Origin: Bacteroidales bacterium
GTDB lineage: Bacteria; Bacteroidota; Bacteroidia; Bacteroidales; UBA932
Assembly (NCBI GenBank): GCA_017461285.1
Contig: JAFTYS010000096.1
Location: 1-8,112, forward strand
DNA length: 8,112 bases
Direction: 5' to 3'
Part shown: piece by piece, positions 1 to 7,124 of the stretch
How positions within the stretch are numbered: position 1 is the stretch's first letter
How the letters are laid out: each line of letters begins with the position of its first letter
Translations under genes and position numbers: made by a program
Notes under the pieces: model-generated
Told to the model about the DNA's origin: nothing
What the model saw: the letters and a program-made list of their open reading frames with translations, nothing else
Databases searched by the model: none

Positions 1-218
1 GCACATGGATTGCCGTCCCTGTATGCTATGAAATAGACATGACCGTCTTCCAGCTGCTTCTTCAGATTGGCAGGAGAATACATCCAGTCCATCATGTAGT
101 CCATCTGTTCAGGAGAAAGGATCTCCTTGTATGTATGGCGGAAAACGACTTCCGCCATATCGTGGATCACCATGATGTCCGCTTCGGTGGCACGTATGAC
201 GCTATAAGAATCCATCAT
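1..218 (-). CDS. GNAT-family N-acetyltransferase, N-terminal part (runs off the left edge)
   Basis: Reading leftward from an ATG at 218-216, the frame stays open to the window edge and gives 72 residues beginning MMDSYSVIRATEADIMVIHD. The pattern is that of the first third of a GNAT acetyltransferase: a beta strand with an I-R-x-A-T-x-x-D motif, a helix, then a segment containing RHTYKEILSPEQMDYMMDWM followed by YSPANLKKQLEDG, and the next strand VYFIAYRDGN. GNAT enzymes move an acetyl group from acetyl-CoA to an amine; the acceptor cannot be told here because the acetyl-CoA loop and C-terminal half lie outside the window. The start is 5 nt after the stop of the CotH-like gene, so it is probably the last visible gene of the same operon. 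A second ATG follows directly at 215-213 and could equally be used. The family call rests on N-terminal pattern only. Confidence 0.82.
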   Translation of the reverse strand, partial: MMDSYSVIRATEADIMVIHDMAEVVFRHTYKEILSPEQMDYMMDWMYSPANLKKQLEDGHVYFIAYRDGNPC

Positions 219-223
219 CTGTT

Positions 224-2245
224 TCAGTTCCTTACATACTGGTCGAAAAGCGTCAGACGCTCTGTCAAGCAGTTGCGGAGGTACTGCACCTCTGCATCAT
301 ATGAACCTAGCGCCTGGAAATTCATATGGACTTTCTGATTCAGGATGTTCCAGCGCTTGAAGTTCAGCTCCTGCGACTCCTGCAGCAAAGCCTTGGTCTC
401 ATCAAGATAAAGAGGCAGTTCCTTAAGATTGCCTTCCTCGTACGCCTGCTCCCACAATTCGATCAGCCTCTTCTTCGCTTCCGGATCAAGCCTTACGATA
501 CGGTCGGCGACCTGCCTTATTGCATCGCTGGCGGCGCGGGCGCCGTTGCAGTAGAGGAATCCTCCATGACCGTTTATCGGATGGACCGTATAGTCATTGT
601 CGAATGAAATGTCATGGTCCCATGTCGGACCGGTATACAGTTTTCCGTCTGAAGCGTCCTTGTACATGTATACGCTCCAGAGCATGTCAGGATTGCCGCA
701 GAATTCTCCGATCAGGAAGTTGCGGAGGAAGCTGTCGAGATCCAGATGCTTGCGGTATCCCTCCACAGGATCGGTGAAGTTATCAGCCAGAGCCGCGCTT
801 TCCATCCAGTTGAAGTAGTTCTCTATGAAAGACTTCTGCTCATCCGTTATTTCGTCTTCGTCCGGATGCTTGATAGTGACAGGTGTTCCATGCCAAGACC
901 AGAACATAAGGTCTTCCTCGGCCGCATACGAGTCCACTTCAATCAGATATCCGTCTTTCGCAGGCACTCTGTCCTTGGCCGCTTCCACCTGGTCGCAAAG
1001 CTGATAACAGCCACGGTATTCACCGTTCACCACAAGATCGACCGGATGGCAGTATGGAGTATATGCCTGTCCCACCCTTCGGCTCACTTCAAAGGCAAGA
1101 ATATTCCTCATGAGGCTCTTGTCGCCGTAATTGCTGATCAGTGTCCATTTCTTTGCCGAAGCCGGCGCATCGAGAACGTTCTGCTTCGAGCTGAACTTCA
1201 GTCTGTAAGGCTTCTTTTCAAAATAGAGCCAGCTGGCGTTTCCACGGCCGCGCACTCCGGTATCGGATGTTGAAAGCATCTTCTTTCCGTCTTCAGAAAT
1301 AATGTATACATTGCTGGAAATCTCATATTCCTTGGAAACGATGTCCTGTGCACCTTCCGTATTGATCACAACAAGCGGAAGGTTTGTGATCTGATAGAGC
1401 TGGGAGTCATCTCCTCCGTCCTCGACACCATGGAACTCCAGTTCCGCAAGGTTGCATCTGACATTGTTCGGAGATGCATATCTGACATATCTGAAGCCTC
1501 GCGTACACTTAACATCCTCGTAGCTCATCTGACGCGATGGTGCGGAATTCTTGATCATATGGATCGGTATAGCATCGCTGAAATCCGGCTTGTTCGCTCC
1601 TTCGATAACTGCAAGCTGGACTCTGTGTTCCTGGGTTATGCGCGGAGAATATCCGATCTTAGTGATCACATGCTTCGTTCCAAGATCAAGACCCACCCAT
1701 GTACCGGAACGGTCATATGAAGCGAAATATGTGTCGTAGTTGCCGTCAAAGACATTGTCCTTGACATTTACGCTTGTAGACTGCTGGTTTGTGGAATAAT
1801 CCACAGAGTAGAGGCTTCCGATCACCGTTCCTGAAAGCTTCTTCGGCTGGTCCTTCTGCCTGGTCTTCACGACAGTATGAGAAGAAGTCCACTGCCTTTC
1901 CACATCCTTTCCTTCAGCCCATGCCCAGAAGTAGTAAGATGTGTTTTCCTTCAGACTCTCGATCTTAACTTCCTTCTTGCCGTCGGAAGGACGGCCCGGA
2001 GCTGCGACGTCCGTTCCTTCAGTACAGTCCGAAGTCTCACTCATTGTGACTCCCCACTTGTCAAAATCGTCCAGATGATGTCCAAGGGCATTGATTGTCA
2101 CGGTTATCGAAGTCCTCGTGCTGGAAGTGTTCAATATGGAAATGTTTATCTTTCCTGAGACCGGTTCATCAACAGGTTCCTTCTCTTCCTTGCAACCGCA
2201 AAGAAGACAGGCCAGACCTGCGAGCAAACAAGCGATGCGTTTCAT
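224..2245 (-). CDS. CotH-kinase family surface lipoprotein with Fn3-like and F5/8C-like domains
   Basis: This 673-residue protein starts with a lipoprotein signal peptide (MKRIACLLAGLACLLCGC; lipobox L-C-G-C, lipidated Cys18). KEEKE follows directly, resembling the Bacteroidota export signal that sends lipoproteins to the outside of the outer membrane. Residues about 32-130 look like a fibronectin type III-like beta domain ending in a YYFWAWAEG strand. Residues about 138-273 resemble a discoidin/F5-8C or CBM32-like domain (FDGNYDTYF, WVGLDLG, FRYVRYA, NLAELEFHG). From about 285 onward is the CotH module: GRGNASW (333-339), KKPYRLKF (344-351), GDKSLMRN (374-381), a GEYRGCYQL segment (408-416) and GPTWDHDISF (539-548), whose D-x-D is the expected metal-binding signature. 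CotH proteins are atypical secreted kinases; the target here is unknown, and activity is inferred. The C-terminal 100 residues are helical and charged. The start lies 17 nt after the ACT gene, without a clear Shine-Dalgarno. An adhesin or carbohydrate-binding role is an alternative. Confidence 0.9.
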   Translation of the reverse strand: MKRIACLLAGLACLLCGCKEEKEPVDEPVSGKINISILNTSSTRTSITVTINALGHHLDDFDKWGVTMSETSDCTEGTDVAAPGRPSDGKKEVKIESLKENTSYYFWAWAEGKDVERQWTSSHTVVKTRQKDQPKKLSGTVIGSLYSVDYSTNQQSTSVNVKDNVFDGNYDTYFASYDRSGTWVGLDLGTKHVITKIGYSPRITQEHRVQLAVIEGANKPDFSDAIPIHMIKNSAPSRQMSYEDVKCTRGFRYVRYASPNNVRCNLAELEFHGVEDGGDDSQLYQITNLPLVVINTEGAQDIVSKEYEISSNVYIISEDGKKMLSTSDTGVRGRGNASWLYFEKKPYRLKFSSKQNVLDAPASAKKWTLISNYGDKSLMRNILAFEVSRRVGQAYTPYCHPVDLVVNGEYRGCYQLCDQVEAAKDRVPAKDGYLIEVDSYAAEEDLMFWSWHGTPVTIKHPDEDEITDEQKSFIENYFNWMESAALADNFTDPVEGYRKHLDLDSFLRNFLIGEFCGNPDMLWSVYMYKDASDGKLYTGPTWDHDISFDNDYTVHPINGHGGFLYCNGARAASDAIRQVADRIVRLDPEAKKRLIELWEQAYEEGNLKELPLYLDETKALLQESQELNFKRWNILNQKVHMNFQALGSYDAEVQYLRNCLTERLTLFDQYVRN

Positions 2246-2262
2246 ATGTAATGATTTAATGA

Positions 2263-2643
2263 TCAGCCTAATACATTTGCTGCCGCCTCCACATTATCAG
2301 GACGGATCACCACGTTGGCTGTATCACCGTCCGAAAATGCATACATGTATTCGATGAAGATGTTGTTTGCCGCAAGCTTTTCAAGGATAGCCGACAGCGA
2401 ACCCGGCACATTAGGGCAGTTCACGCAGAGCACATCCGTAACCATCACGGCGATATCAGCCGAACGCAAGACTTCAACAGCCTTGTCGACATCCGGAACT
2501 ATCAGGCGCAAGAGGCCGAAGTCGGCGGTCTCCGCCATACTGAAGGCCTGCATGTTGATGCCGTTCTCCGCAAGTATCCTCGCCACTTCATTGATTCTTC
2601 CCGTCCTGTTCTCCAGGAAGATGGATAACTGTCTTATTATCAT
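2263..2643 (-). CDS. Tandem ACT-domain amino-acid-binding protein
   Basis: The 126-residue product consists almost entirely of two ACT domains. The first, about residues 1-65, has the pattern QLSIFLENRTGRINEVARIL followed by the glycine-rich turn ENGINM. The second, about 68-125, has CVNCPNVPGSLSAILEKLAA then NNIFIEYMYAF. ACT domains bind amino acids, often at dimer interfaces, and regulate attached or partner enzymes. No catalytic or DNA-binding domain is present, so this is a stand-alone sensor or regulatory subunit. It begins 2 nt after the stop of the ligase gene, which implies translational coupling and makes that enzyme the obvious partner. Stand-alone ACT proteins beside phenylacetate-CoA ligase genes are, to my knowledge, recurrent in anaerobes. 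The ligand is probably an aromatic amino acid; this is inferred from context, not from visible binding residues. Confidence 0.9.
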   Translation of the reverse strand: MIIRQLSIFLENRTGRINEVARILAENGINMQAFSMAETADFGLLRLIVPDVDKAVEVLRSADIAVMVTDVLCVNCPNVPGSLSAILEKLAANNIFIEYMYAFSDGDTANVVIRPDNVEAAANVLG

Positions 2644-2645
2644 AA

Positions 2646-3947
2646 CTATTGCAATTTTCTTTTATCGATGACATGTTTACCTTTACCCTGTGCACGTTCG
2701 ATGCTTCCCGGCTCCATCAAACGCACGTCTGCAGCGATGGAAAGAACGCTCTTGAGCTTGTCCGAGAGTCTCTTCTTCATGGCCAGCATGCTTCCGATGT
2801 CGTCGCTGAAGTAATCCTTTCTCACCTCTACCTGTACCTGAAGAGTATCGAGGTTGTTGACCCTGTCGACCACAAGCATATACTGAGGCTCGAATTCCGG
2901 CATCTCCAGTATGACGCTTTCGACCTGTGAAGGGAATACGTTGATTCCGCGGATGATGAGCATATCGTCGCTTCGTCCCACGATCCTGCTCATGCGCACA
3001 GATGTACGTCCGCATGGACATTCACCGTCCATCAGAGTACAGAGATCCTTTGTACGATACCTCAGCAAAGGCATTCCTTCCTTGGTAAGGGTTGTGAAGA
3101 CGAGCTCGCCCTGCTCGCCGTAAGGGAGCTGCTCCAATGTGTCGGGATTGATTATTTCAGGGTAGAAATGGTCCTCGTTTATATGCGAGCCGTTCTGTTC
3201 CTGACACTCGTAAGACACGCCAGGTCCCATGATCTCGCTCAGTCCATAGATGTTGTAGCCCTTGAGTCCCAGACGGCTTTCGATCTCCTTCCTCATGTTC
3301 TCGGTCCAGGGCTCGGCTCCGAAGGCGCCGACACGAAGACCGATCTGACTCTTGTCTATCCCCATCTTGTCAAGGGTTTCAGCCAGATACAGAGCGTATG
3401 AAGGAGTGCATGCGATGCCTGTGATGTTCAGGTCGCGGATAAGGCGGATATGCTTCTCCGTATTTCCGGTAGACGCAGGTATCACTGTTGCTCCCAGATT
3501 CTCGACTCCATAATGCGCTCCCAGACCGCCCGTAAAGAGACCGTATCCGTAGCTTACGGAGAAGGTGTCCTCCCTGGTCACACCGAATGCCGTAAGGCAT
3601 CTGGTCATGACCTCAGACCACACGGCCAGATCCTTGCGTGTATAGCCGACGATCGTAGGATTGCCGGTCGTTCCGGACGAGGCATGCACACGGACGATTT
3701 CCGACGCAGGAGCGGCCTGCAGGCCGTACGGATAATTGTCGCGCAGGTCCTGCTTCGTCGTGAACGGCAGCTTGACTATGTCGTCGATCGACACTATATC
3801 TTCAGGAGACACATTCATCTCCTGCATCTTGTTTCTATAGAAAGGCACATTATGATACACATACTGCACCAGCTTCTGAAGCCGTTTGCCCTGCAGTTCC
3901 CTCATCTGCTCGCGGCTCATGCATTCCTTGTTAGGATTCCAGATCAT
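2646..3947 (-). CDS. paaK: Phenylacetate-CoA ligase-like (aryl-CoA ligase, AMP-forming)
   Basis: The 433-residue product is full length for PaaK-type adenylate-forming ligases, which convert an arylacetate, ATP and CoA to arylacetyl-CoA, AMP and pyrophosphate in the cytoplasm. Visible motifs are the P-loop-like SSGTTGNP (90-97), the A5-type YGLSE (234-238), the Cys-containing CPCGRT (310-315), LLRYRTKD (294-301) and the hinge GRSDDMLIIRG (324-334). The mobile C-terminal domain ends in GKGKHVIDKRKLQ, where Lys422 aligns best with the catalytic lysine. The N-terminus (WNPNKECMSREQMRELQGKR) is typical for the family. The gene lies 8 nt after the aminotransferase and 2 nt before the ACT gene. Phenylacetate or indoleacetate are the likely substrates; other aryl acids cannot be excluded. 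No other phenylacetate catabolic (paa) genes are present, so anaerobic interconversion with arylpyruvate is more plausible than the aerobic paa pathway. Confidence 0.93.
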   Translation of the reverse strand: MIWNPNKECMSREQMRELQGKRLQKLVQYVYHNVPFYRNKMQEMNVSPEDIVSIDDIVKLPFTTKQDLRDNYPYGLQAAPASEIVRVHASSGTTGNPTIVGYTRKDLAVWSEVMTRCLTAFGVTREDTFSVSYGYGLFTGGLGAHYGVENLGATVIPASTGNTEKHIRLIRDLNITGIACTPSYALYLAETLDKMGIDKSQIGLRVGAFGAEPWTENMRKEIESRLGLKGYNIYGLSEIMGPGVSYECQEQNGSHINEDHFYPEIINPDTLEQLPYGEQGELVFTTLTKEGMPLLRYRTKDLCTLMDGECPCGRTSVRMSRIVGRSDDMLIIRGINVFPSQVESVILEMPEFEPQYMLVVDRVNNLDTLQVQVEVRKDYFSDDIGSMLAMKKRLSDKLKSVLSIAADVRLMEPGSIERAQGKGKHVIDKRKLQ

Positions 3948-3955
3948 GATTCTAT

Positions 3956-5269
3956 CTATTTTACAGGATGGTCCTCACGGAATGCTTTCATGCGTTCCTC
4001 AAGAACCGGATATAATTCTTCACTCATGCGTGAGGTACATGCCCTGACGCCGTTCTGTCCGCTGCCGGTAAGGGCAAGCGATATGCTGCTGACTCCGTAA
4101 TACAGGAGCTCGCGCAGCAGTTCCCCTCCTTCCATCTGACCATAGCCGATAGTGAAGAAGAAACCGTCGCCCACCTTCTGGCTCACATCAGAGTCATAGA
4201 CTACATGGAAGCCGTTGTCGGTAAATATCTTCTTCATCTTTTCGGCGCGTCGCGAATACTCACGCGTATCTTCCACAAAATTGATCACGCCTTCTGTCGA
4301 CAGGCGGAGCATCTCGGCATATGCATACTGAGTCGATGCGGTACAGCCGGATGTTATCATATAGAGTATCGATGCGACAAGAGTCTCTCCGAAGACACCT
4401 GAATCCTTGTAACGCTGTGCAAGGGCCGGATACTGCTTCTCGAAAAGCCTGTCGCTGATGCACAGCAAGGCGATTCTCTGGCCTGCATAGCTGAATATCT
4501 TCGACGCCGAAAGCATGAGGATATATTTGTCGGTATAACGGGCGACAGTCGGAGGATAAGGCGGACGGAACGGATGTCCGAGATCCGTGCGGTAGTCCAT
4601 GCAGAAGTACGCAAGGTCTTCCATCACGATGACATCATGCCTGTCTGCCAGCTCACCGATTATCTTGAGTTCATCCTCTTCGAGGCATATCCATGCCGGA
4701 TTGTTAGGATTTGAATACACGATTGCGGCCACATCGCCGTCAGAGAGCATCTCCTCCAGTTTCGAACGGAGAGCCTCGCCTCTGTATGAGTAAATGTCAA
4801 ACTCCTTCCATTCCACACCCTGCACACGCAGCTGCGACTTCTGGATCGGGAAACCCGGATCTATGAACAGGACCTTGTCCTTGCCCGGAATCCTCTGGGT
4901 ACATGCTATGAACGAGCTGAACGACCCTGATACGCTGCCGACAGTAGGGACACAGCTTCGGGAAGACACATCGACATCAAGAAAAGCCTTTACGAACCTC
5001 GATGCCTCATGCTTAAGCTCCGGTACGCCCGCCGCAGCCGGGTACTGTGATCCCACTCCCCTGTCAAGCGCCGCCTTTTCTGCCTCTACTCCGAATCTGT
5101 TGACCGGAAGTCCCGGAGATCCCTGGTCCATACGGATAAAAGGGATTCCCGTCTCTCTCTCAAGGTATTGCGCGACCAGAAGCACTTCTCCGATCGTTGC
5201 CTGTGAAAGGTCCGCGACATGCAGGTCTTCCACCGCGCGGCTTACCAGTTCTTCACTGAATATCTTCAT
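3956..5269 (-). CDS. Class I/II PLP-dependent aminotransferase (probable aromatic/glutamine transaminase)
   Basis: The 437-residue product has the fold-type I aminotransferase pattern. A nucleotide-binding-like segment VGSVSGSFSSF lies at 110-120. YSNPNNP (185-191) carries the cofactor-contacting Asn. MEDLAYF (216-222) supplies the Asp for the pyridine nitrogen (Asp218) and Tyr221. SASKIFSYAGQRIAL (254-268) carries the Schiff-base Lys257 and phosphate-binding Arg265. The C-terminal GVRACTSR (407-414) supplies the carboxylate-binding arginine, probably Arg409. Such enzymes move amino groups between amino acids and 2-oxo acids. Its ATG overlaps the stop of the omega-amidase gene by 4 nt (ATGA), and the aryl-CoA ligase follows 8 nt later. 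This context suggests glutamine as amino donor and an aromatic (or methionine-derived) oxo acid as acceptor. Substrate choice is inference; the fold and cofactor lysine are clear. Confidence 0.92.
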   Translation of the reverse strand: MKIFSEELVSRAVEDLHVADLSQATIGEVLLVAQYLERETGIPFIRMDQGSPGLPVNRFGVEAEKAALDRGVGSQYPAAAGVPELKHEASRFVKAFLDVDVSSRSCVPTVGSVSGSFSSFIACTQRIPGKDKVLFIDPGFPIQKSQLRVQGVEWKEFDIYSYRGEALRSKLEEMLSDGDVAAIVYSNPNNPAWICLEEDELKIIGELADRHDVIVMEDLAYFCMDYRTDLGHPFRPPYPPTVARYTDKYILMLSASKIFSYAGQRIALLCISDRLFEKQYPALAQRYKDSGVFGETLVASILYMITSGCTASTQYAYAEMLRLSTEGVINFVEDTREYSRRAEKMKKIFTDNGFHVVYDSDVSQKVGDGFFFTIGYGQMEGGELLRELLYYGVSSISLALTGSGQNGVRACTSRMSEELYPVLEERMKAFREDHPVK

Positions 5270-6021
5270 AATACATCTGAATCATTTAAAACAGGAAACT
5301 TCGCTCTGAAAGCTTCCAGCAAATCCATATCGATACCGGCAGTTGCGGATGATACCTGCCCGTCCTCGCATGCGGCAATTATGTTTCCATACGGGTCTAT
5401 GACCATGCTGCCGCCGGAATAATCATTTGCGGGATCGCTGCCGACTCGGTTGACTCCGGCCACATAGCACTGGTTCTCGACAGCCCTGGCTACAAGGAGG
5501 GATTTCCATGCGCCCACCCTCGTCACAGGCCAGCTTGCGACATAAAGAATCATGTCGTAGTCACCATGGTTGCGTGACCAGACAGGGAAACGGAGGTCAT
5601 AACACACTTCCAGCAGTATCCTCACACCTCTGAATTCCACGACCTTCCTCTCCGAACCGGCAGTAAACCGCTCATGCTCACCGCCATATGTAAACAGATG
5701 CTTCTTGTCGTACCATTCATAAGTCCCGTCCGGTCTGACAAAATAGAATCTGTTATAATACTTTCCGTCTTCCACGACCGCAACGCTTCCGGCGATTGCC
5801 GCATCGGTTTCGGCAGCCTTAGACTTCATCCATTCTAGGGCCGGGCCTCCATGCCTTTCGGCGGTTCCTTCCGGCTCAGTGCAGAAACCCGTAGAAAACA
5901 TTTCCGGAAGGACATATATGTCCGCTCCCGGATCCGATTCTATGGCAATATCGGCTCTTCGTATGTTTTCAGCAGGATCAGCCCATGCAAGATCCTGCTG
6001 GAGGATGGTCACTTTTATCAT
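5266..6021 (-). CDS. Omega-amidase (YafV/Nit2-type nitrilase superfamily)
   Basis: The 251-residue product is the normal length for a single-domain nitrilase-superfamily amidase. The Glu-Lys-Cys catalytic triad is visible as Glu40 in LPEMF, Lys106 in YDKKHLF and Cys140 in LEVCYDLRFP. Segments ARAVENQCYVAGVNRVGSD (178-196) and YSGGSMVIDPYGNII closely resemble YafV-type omega-amidases rather than nitrilases, N-carbamoylases or carbon-nitrogen hydrolases fused to other domains. Omega-amidases hydrolyse alpha-ketoglutaramate to 2-oxoglutarate and ammonia, removing the by-product of glutamine transamination. There is no signal peptide, so it acts in the cytoplasm. It is the first gene of the leftward block and overlaps the aminotransferase start by 4 nt, which strongly supports that pairing. 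The chosen start gives MIKVTILQQDLAW, the usual N-terminal strand of the family. Confidence 0.93.
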   Translation of the reverse strand: MIKVTILQQDLAWADPAENIRRADIAIESDPGADIYVLPEMFSTGFCTEPEGTAERHGGPALEWMKSKAAETDAAIAGSVAVVEDGKYYNRFYFVRPDGTYEWYDKKHLFTYGGEHERFTAGSERKVVEFRGVRILLEVCYDLRFPVWSRNHGDYDMILYVASWPVTRVGAWKSLLVARAVENQCYVAGVNRVGSDPANDYSGGSMVIDPYGNIIAACEDGQVSSATAGIDMDLLEAFRAKFPVLNDSDVL

Positions 6022-6087
6022 AATTGTGTAAAGTTAATCATTAATATTTTCTTTACCTTTGTTTTTTCCACAAAAAGCGACCTTAAT
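6022..6087. promoter_or_regulatory. Divergent intergenic region between the omega-amidase and threonine aldolase-family genes
   Basis: This 66-bp AT-rich stretch is the only intergenic region longer than 20 bp in the window and must carry the start signals for both divergent transcription units, unless promoters lie inside genes. It contains a good plus-strand -7 box (listed separately). It also contains an 11-bp near-palindrome TTAATCATTAA at 6034-6044, with perfect 5-bp arms around one central base, which could be an operator, though AT-rich chance symmetry is possible. On the minus strand, TAACTTTA (6036-6029) matches the TAnnTTTG box at all but the last base, but it would leave only a few nucleotides of leader before the omega-amidase ATG and has no TTG element at the right distance. 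Confidence 0.6.
6054..6061 (+). promoter_or_regulatory. Bacteroidota-type -7 promoter box for the threonine aldolase-family gene
   Basis: TACCTTTG is an exact match to the Bacteroidota primary sigma-factor consensus TAnnTTTG. It lies 26 nt before the ATG at 6088, which predicts a transcript start near 6066-6069 and a leader of about 20 nt. The expected -33 TTG is not present at the usual spacing; only a weak GTTA lies at 6033-6036. The position is right but the half-promoter makes the call moderate. Confidence 0.5.
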
Positions 6088-7122
6088 ATGATTTACTTCG
6101 ATTCAGACTACATGTCAGGAGCCCATCCTCAAGTGATGGAACGTCTTCTCAAGACAAATTCAGAACATACAACCGGCTACGGCACAGACCCATACACAGC
6201 AAAGGCCGCCGATCTTATACGCAAGGCATGCGGCGCACCTGACGCGAGGGTGCATTTCCTCGTGGGCGGCACGCAGACCAATGCGACCGTGATCGACGGG
6301 CTGCTCGCACGCCACGAAGGCGTGCTCGCAGCCGAGAGCGGCCATATCAACGTACATGAATCCGGAGCCATAGAGGCCACGGGACATAAGGTACTGACCC
6401 TGCCTTCATATCAGGGCAAGGTCAGCGCTGAAGATGTACGCAGCTTCATTTCGTCTTTCTACAGCGACGACACATATGAACATATGGTAGCCCCCGGAAT
6501 GCTCTACATCTCGTTCCCTACCGAATACGGAACCGTCTACAATCTGGATGAACTCGAAGACATAAGCAAGGCTTGCCACGATGCAGACATTCCTCTCTTC
6601 ATCGACGGGGCACGCCTCGGCTTCGGCCTTGCCGCCGAGGGCGCGGACGTCACTCTTGAAGACATCGCGCGTCTAGCTGACGTATTCTACATAGGAGGCA
6701 CCAAGGTCGGAGCGCTTTTCGGCGAGGCTGTCGTCATAACGGATCCTTCCCTTCTCAAGCACTTTACCCCTCTTGTAAAGCAGCACGGAGCCCTTCTGGC
6801 AAAAGGAAGACTACTTGGCGTGCAGTTCGAAGCTCTTTTTGAGGACGGACTGTATTTCCGCATCGGAAGTGAAACCGTAAGGAAGGCAATACGTCTGAAG
6901 GAGGTCTTTGAGAGCAAAGGCTTCAAGGCAGCAGTGCCATCCCCAACCAACCAGCAGTTCTTCGTTCTGCCGAACGCCGTAATCGACTCGCTCAAGAATG
7001 AAGCCAGCTTCGAGATGTGGGGACCGCGCGGAGAGACGGAAAGCACGGTACGTTTCGTGACAGGCTGGTCTACGGCTGACGAAGACATCGATGCATTAGA
7101 GAAGATACTGCTCGGCAGTTGA
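6088..7122 (+). CDS. Threonine aldolase / beta-eliminating lyase family PLP enzyme
   Basis: The 344-residue product has the fold-type I layout of low-specificity threonine aldolases, which split threonine (and related beta-hydroxy amino acids) to glycine and an aldehyde. Visible elements are YFDSDYMSGAHPQVM at the N-terminus, the cofactor-binding GGTQTN (60-65), the ring-stacking His86 in ESGHINVHE, the aspartate loop FIDGARLGFGLA (Asp173, Arg176) and the Schiff-base Lys206 in YIGGTKVGALFG. The frame is open upstream to 5851, but that extension would overlap the omega-amidase on the opposite strand by 171 bp and lacks family similarity. The ATG at 6088 gives the family's N-terminus and sits about 20 nt after the predicted transcript start. 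Its stop is 2 bp from that of the converging esterase gene. Members of this subfamily are annotated from sequence, so true substrate choice (threonine, allo-threonine, phenylserine or a different lyase reaction) is uncertain. Confidence 0.9.
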   Translation: MIYFDSDYMSGAHPQVMERLLKTNSEHTTGYGTDPYTAKAADLIRKACGAPDARVHFLVGGTQTNATVIDGLLARHEGVLAAESGHINVHESGAIEATGHKVLTLPSYQGKVSAEDVRSFISSFYSDDTYEHMVAPGMLYISFPTEYGTVYNLDELEDISKACHDADIPLFIDGARLGFGLAAEGADVTLEDIARLADVFYIGGTKVGALFGEAVVITDPSLLKHFTPLVKQHGALLAKGRLLGVQFEALFEDGLYFRIGSETVRKAIRLKEVFESKGFKAAVPSPTNQQFFVLPNAVIDSLKNEASFEMWGPRGETESTVRFVTGWSTADEDIDALEKILLGS

Positions 7123-7124
7123 GC

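Noticed and set aside
226..231. AAGGAA upstream of the GNAT start as a Shine-Dalgarno site
   Set aside because: It is part of the CotH-like C-terminal codons and the other genes in the window show no Shine-Dalgarno use, so a chance match is as likely.
746..1273. Plus-strand open frame inside the CotH-like gene
   Set aside because: Antisense shadow of a conserved domain; no recognisable motif and no promoter signal.
3450..4100. Long open frame on the plus strand across the ligase and aminotransferase genes
   Set aside because: It lies antisense to two clearly conserved genes, spans their junction, and its product is Arg/His/Ser-rich with no recognisable domain.
4794..5309. Plus-strand open frame antisense to the aminotransferase start
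   Set aside because: Low-complexity Ser/Thr/Pro-rich translation typical of a shadow frame, covering conserved aminotransferase and omega-amidase sequence.
6029..6036. TAACTTTA as the minus-strand -7 box for the leftward operon
   Set aside because: One mismatch at a conserved position, no TTG at the expected distance, and it would leave almost no leader; kept only as a note in the intergenic entry.
5851..6087. In-frame N-terminal extension of the threonine aldolase-family gene
   Set aside because: It overlaps the omega-amidase coding region on the other strand by 171 bp, crosses the promoter-like region, and its residues do not resemble the family; the ATG at 6088 gives the normal N-terminus.
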